64,000 bases of DNA from Atrichornis clamosus. Lineage: Eukaryota > Chordata > Aves > Passeriformes > Menuridae. Position 1 is the first letter of the stretch; the number at the start of each line of letters is the position of its first letter. The notes under the pieces are model-generated. The model searched no databases. It saw only the letters and a list, made by a program, of their open reading frames with translations, and was not told the origin of the DNA. The translations under genes were made by a program, and so were the position numbers. This document shows positions 61,476 to 64,000 of the stretch, in pieces. Where the stretch lies: positions 1-64,000 of the forward strand of contig WBMZ01012061.1 in NCBI GenBank assembly GCA_013400975.1, read 5' to 3'.

Positions 61476-62876
61476 TCTAAAAGAGCAATGTTTATACTTC
61501 ATCCACCATCAGGTCTTTGCTTTACATTAATGTCAATATTGAATAGTAATCCCCAGAAGCAGATGCTGAAATAACACACCATTCCATAGAAATACCTTTC
61601 ATCATAATTAACTGGGCAATTTTTGAATTGCAATATAATCAGAAAGTTATCAGCCTTTAAATCTGATTTATATATCCATTGCTGATGGTTTAAATACATA
61701 TAATTACAGGAAAATGCAAATAATTCTAAGTAAATATTGTTTATTCTGCATGTTGCAATTAAGACTCCAGCTGCCTTCTTTCATTATCATCTTTATATAA
61801 TTTTTTGTCTTAAGTCGAGATGTAGCCTAAAAAATCAATATTAAAATAGGCTTCAGAAATGTAGTCCAAGCCCTCATGAGTTTTATCCAAAACCTGATTT
61901 CCTGTTACATCTTATAAAACATTCTTACTGAATCTAGTCAAAAATTTATTTTCTTCCTGCAGAGAATTACTTGTATTCTTGTAATACTTTCCACACCATG
62001 TAAGATGCACCCACTGTAACTGTTTATTTCTTACTTCATAGAAAAGTGTTATATTTGTCTTGAAATCACAGACTGGAATTTGAAACTCATATTTTCCCCA
62101 TTATTTTATCAAATTATGTAGTTGCTAAATAAACAGAGAACTTCTGCAAGAGACCAGAAAAAAGCCAAGCAAAAGATATTTTCTCTGGAACACTATATTT
62201 ATGTTAAGCATGTGACCCAAGTAAAGTAGTTGAATATTATGAGTTGAAAGCAATTCTTTAGGAATAGAGAGATGCTGTATTGTCTTCATCTCAAAGAAAT
62301 CATAGAGCAAGTGCATTCCTTGGGCAAGCAGTGCATCCACTAACACAAGACTTGCACAGTGTGCCTTCAAGCATTTGGTGGGTCATTGCTAAGATCTTTA
62401 TTACAGTACCACAGGGAAAAATAAGTAGTAATAAAAAATGTTTTTCCCTCTTACTTTTCTTTGATCAAACCTTCCTCTCCCCCATTTCCATAATTATCCA
62501 ACCTCTTCTATTGTAGCACTAGGTCATCCCTTTTTTACACATGTGGTGTGAGTCCCAGCTGTACCAGTTCAGTGAACCATACTGTCTAGTGCCTGTGACT
62601 GCATCTGCCACAGGAAACTGATGCGGGCTGGCATCTGAGTTCCCTGGCTGGCATGTGGCCATCCACATAGTTAAGTGCCAGTGCACTCCTTGTGTGTGTG
62701 CCTGGGTTTGTTTAAAGGTTGGTAATGCATCTTTCCCAAGAAACTGTTTTGATGCAGGCATCTTATTTGTGGAAGTAGAAGAGGGGATGAAGGATTTCAG
62801 TGGTACCAGCAAGAGCTGTGTAGTGTCAGCTGGCCTCAAGGCCAGTGTGATGGCCCCGTCCCATTTCATTTACTCA
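61476..62876. other. Plain AT-rich sequence
   Basis: No gene or transposon recognised. The overlapping frames at 62519-62869 (minus) and 62655-62975 (plus) lie in a GC-richer patch beside the LTR. They have no motif I recognise, and the plus frame runs into the LTR. Confidence 0.5.
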
Positions 62877-63427
62877 TGTCATGCTTTAACCCCAGCCATG
62901 CAGTCACTCGCTCACTCCCCTCTGAGGGGAGAGAATCGAAAGGGTAAAGGTGAGAAAACTTGTGGGTTGAGATAAAGACAGTTTAATAGGTAAAGCAAAA
63001 GCTGCATACACAAGCAAAGCAAAGCAAAGAATTCATTCACCATTTCATTCAGCTGTTCCCAAAAAGCAGGTCTCTGTCATGCATAATGGTGACTCATGAA
63101 GACAAATGGCATCACTCTGAATGTCCCCCACCTTCCTTCTTCTTCCCCCAGCTTTATGTGCTGAGCATGATATGTCATATGTGGGATATCCCTTGGGTCA
63201 TTTGGGATCATCTTTCCCAGCCGTATCCTCTCCCAATTTCTTTTGCACCCCCACCCTCCTAACTGGTGGAGTGGTGTGAGATGAGGAGAAGAAAAAACCT
63301 TGGCTTTGTGCAGGAAATGCTCAGCAAGAACAAAAACCTCCCAGTATTATCAGTTCTCTTTTCAGCACAAATCCAAAACACAGCTGCTGTGAAAAAAATT
63401 AACTCTACCCCTGCCAAAACCAGCACA
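62877..63427 (-). mobile_element. Endogenous retrovirus LTR (same family type as 39 kb copy)
   Basis: On the minus strand this starts TGTGCTGGTTTTGGC at 63427. It contains 'agagttaattttt', the 'ccaagggatatccc' block and 'catgctcagcacataaagc' at the TATA position. A (GCTTT)n-like tract follows (63012-63030 on +). The poly(A)-signal area reads 'ctattaaactgtctttatc', and the element ends 'ggttaaagcatgaca' at 62877. It is 551 bp with TG...CA ends. No internal retroviral genes adjoin it and no target duplication is evident, so it reads as an old solo LTR. It shares the family layout with 39000-39509 on the opposite strand. Confidence 0.9.
63012..63030. repeat. (AAGC-A)n pentamer tract inside the LTR
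   Basis: Repeated 'aagca' units (aagcaaagcaaagcaaag) are a normal part of this LTR family's R/U5-side sequence and not an independent microsatellite insertion. Confidence 0.7.
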
Positions 63428-64000
63428 ACACGTAAATATAGCCCATACATATATAATCCTGAGCAACACTCAGCACTTGTACAGAGATATTATCTCATTC
63501 TGAGTATTACACTTCTTTCCTTCTGTAGCCATGAGCTGTTTTCCCTGTGAGGGCCTGCACAGAACTGGGGGGCAGTTCCTCCCCTGGTATGCATTATTGT
63601 AATGCCTTTGCAGTTAACTGAGCCATGACACATTACAGCGACTGAGAAATGGGTACACTGCTCTGCCATTTCCGTCCCCCACACACCAGGAGGATGGCCG
63701 TGTTCATCCTCACTCTCCAATATCTGTGGAGATTTCTAGAGCTATATTAAAGTTCTAGCTCACAATACTCTGACGCATTTTTAAAATAAAAACTTTACAG
63801 CCCTTCATCATGGTCTCATAAGCAACTTTCTGTGCATGATCTGATTCCTTTCAATTAAATAAATTTTGTCACCAGAACTTGTCTTCAACTGCATTTATTT
63901 TCCAGTCATTTCTGCAATCTTTCTGCTCTGTCTGATTTTTCCATTATCTGTTGGTATAATTTAAGATGAAGAATACATTCCACTCTTTCAAACTAAACCA
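63428..64000. other. Plain sequence to the window end
   Basis: No gene or transposon recognised. The minus frame at 63490-63720 and the tail of the plus frame 63266-63550 have no recognisable motif. Confidence 0.5.

Noticed and set aside
39000..63427. The two related LTRs as the two ends of one provirus
   Set aside because: They are in opposite orientation, 24 kb apart, and no gag, pol or env sequence lies between them.
1..64000. CRISPR array, prokaryotic operon, tRNA or rRNA genes
   Set aside because: No regularly spaced short repeats, no densely packed long frames, and no tRNA or rRNA hallmark sequences were seen on either strand.

Overview
This 64 kb window looks like bird nuclear DNA from a gene-poor (intergenic or intronic) region. 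I recognise no host protein-coding exon, rRNA, tRNA, CRISPR array or prokaryotic-type operon. The open reading frames are short (under about 190 codons). They are either fragments of dead transposons or chance frames in AT-rich DNA. The bird assignment rests on repeats I recognise: many CR1 LINE fragments whose 3' ends carry the ATTCTATG-type tail, including CR1 ORF1 esterase and ORF2 reverse-transcriptase remnants, and LTRs of avian endogenous retrovirus type.

Layout. 1-5.1 kb: a CA/TA microsatellite, an unassigned repeat-like block ending in AATAAA motifs, then plain sequence. 5.1-5.8 kb: a CR1 fragment on the minus strand, with a 22-bp perfect palindrome near its 5' end. 11.7-12.6 kb: an old CR1 fragment on the plus strand, followed by a GC-rich block (12.7-13.2 kb). 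14.3-15.1 kb: a CR1 3' end on the minus strand. 18.1-20.2 kb: the most informative element, a minus-strand CR1 carrying ORF1 esterase remnants joined through a large internal deletion to the reverse-transcriptase half of ORF2. 20.2-33.0 kb: mostly repeat-poor AT-rich sequence with a degenerate tandem duplication and candidate conserved non-coding stretches. 33.1-34.4 kb: an old minus-strand CR1 interrupted by a younger plus-strand CR1. 39.0-39.5 kb: an ERV LTR on the plus strand. 41.0-42.8 kb: a long plus-strand CR1 with degraded ORF2. 44.0-45.7 kb: a repeat cluster (CR1 plus, possible LTR, CR1 minus). 53.9-54.2 kb: another old CR1. 61.1-61.5 kb: a solo ERVK-like LTR with an intact 6-bp target duplication. 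62.9-63.4 kb: a second LTR related to the one at 39 kb, on the opposite strand.

Nothing here works together as a pathway. The window is a record of transposon insertion, truncation, nesting and decay. I found no undescribed functional system. The best leads are the CR1 internal-deletion derivative, a D-to-H change at the reverse-transcriptase active site shared by two CR1 copies, the nested CR1 insertion, and the LTR with its target duplication. Family assignments come from remembered consensus features and were not checked by a database search.
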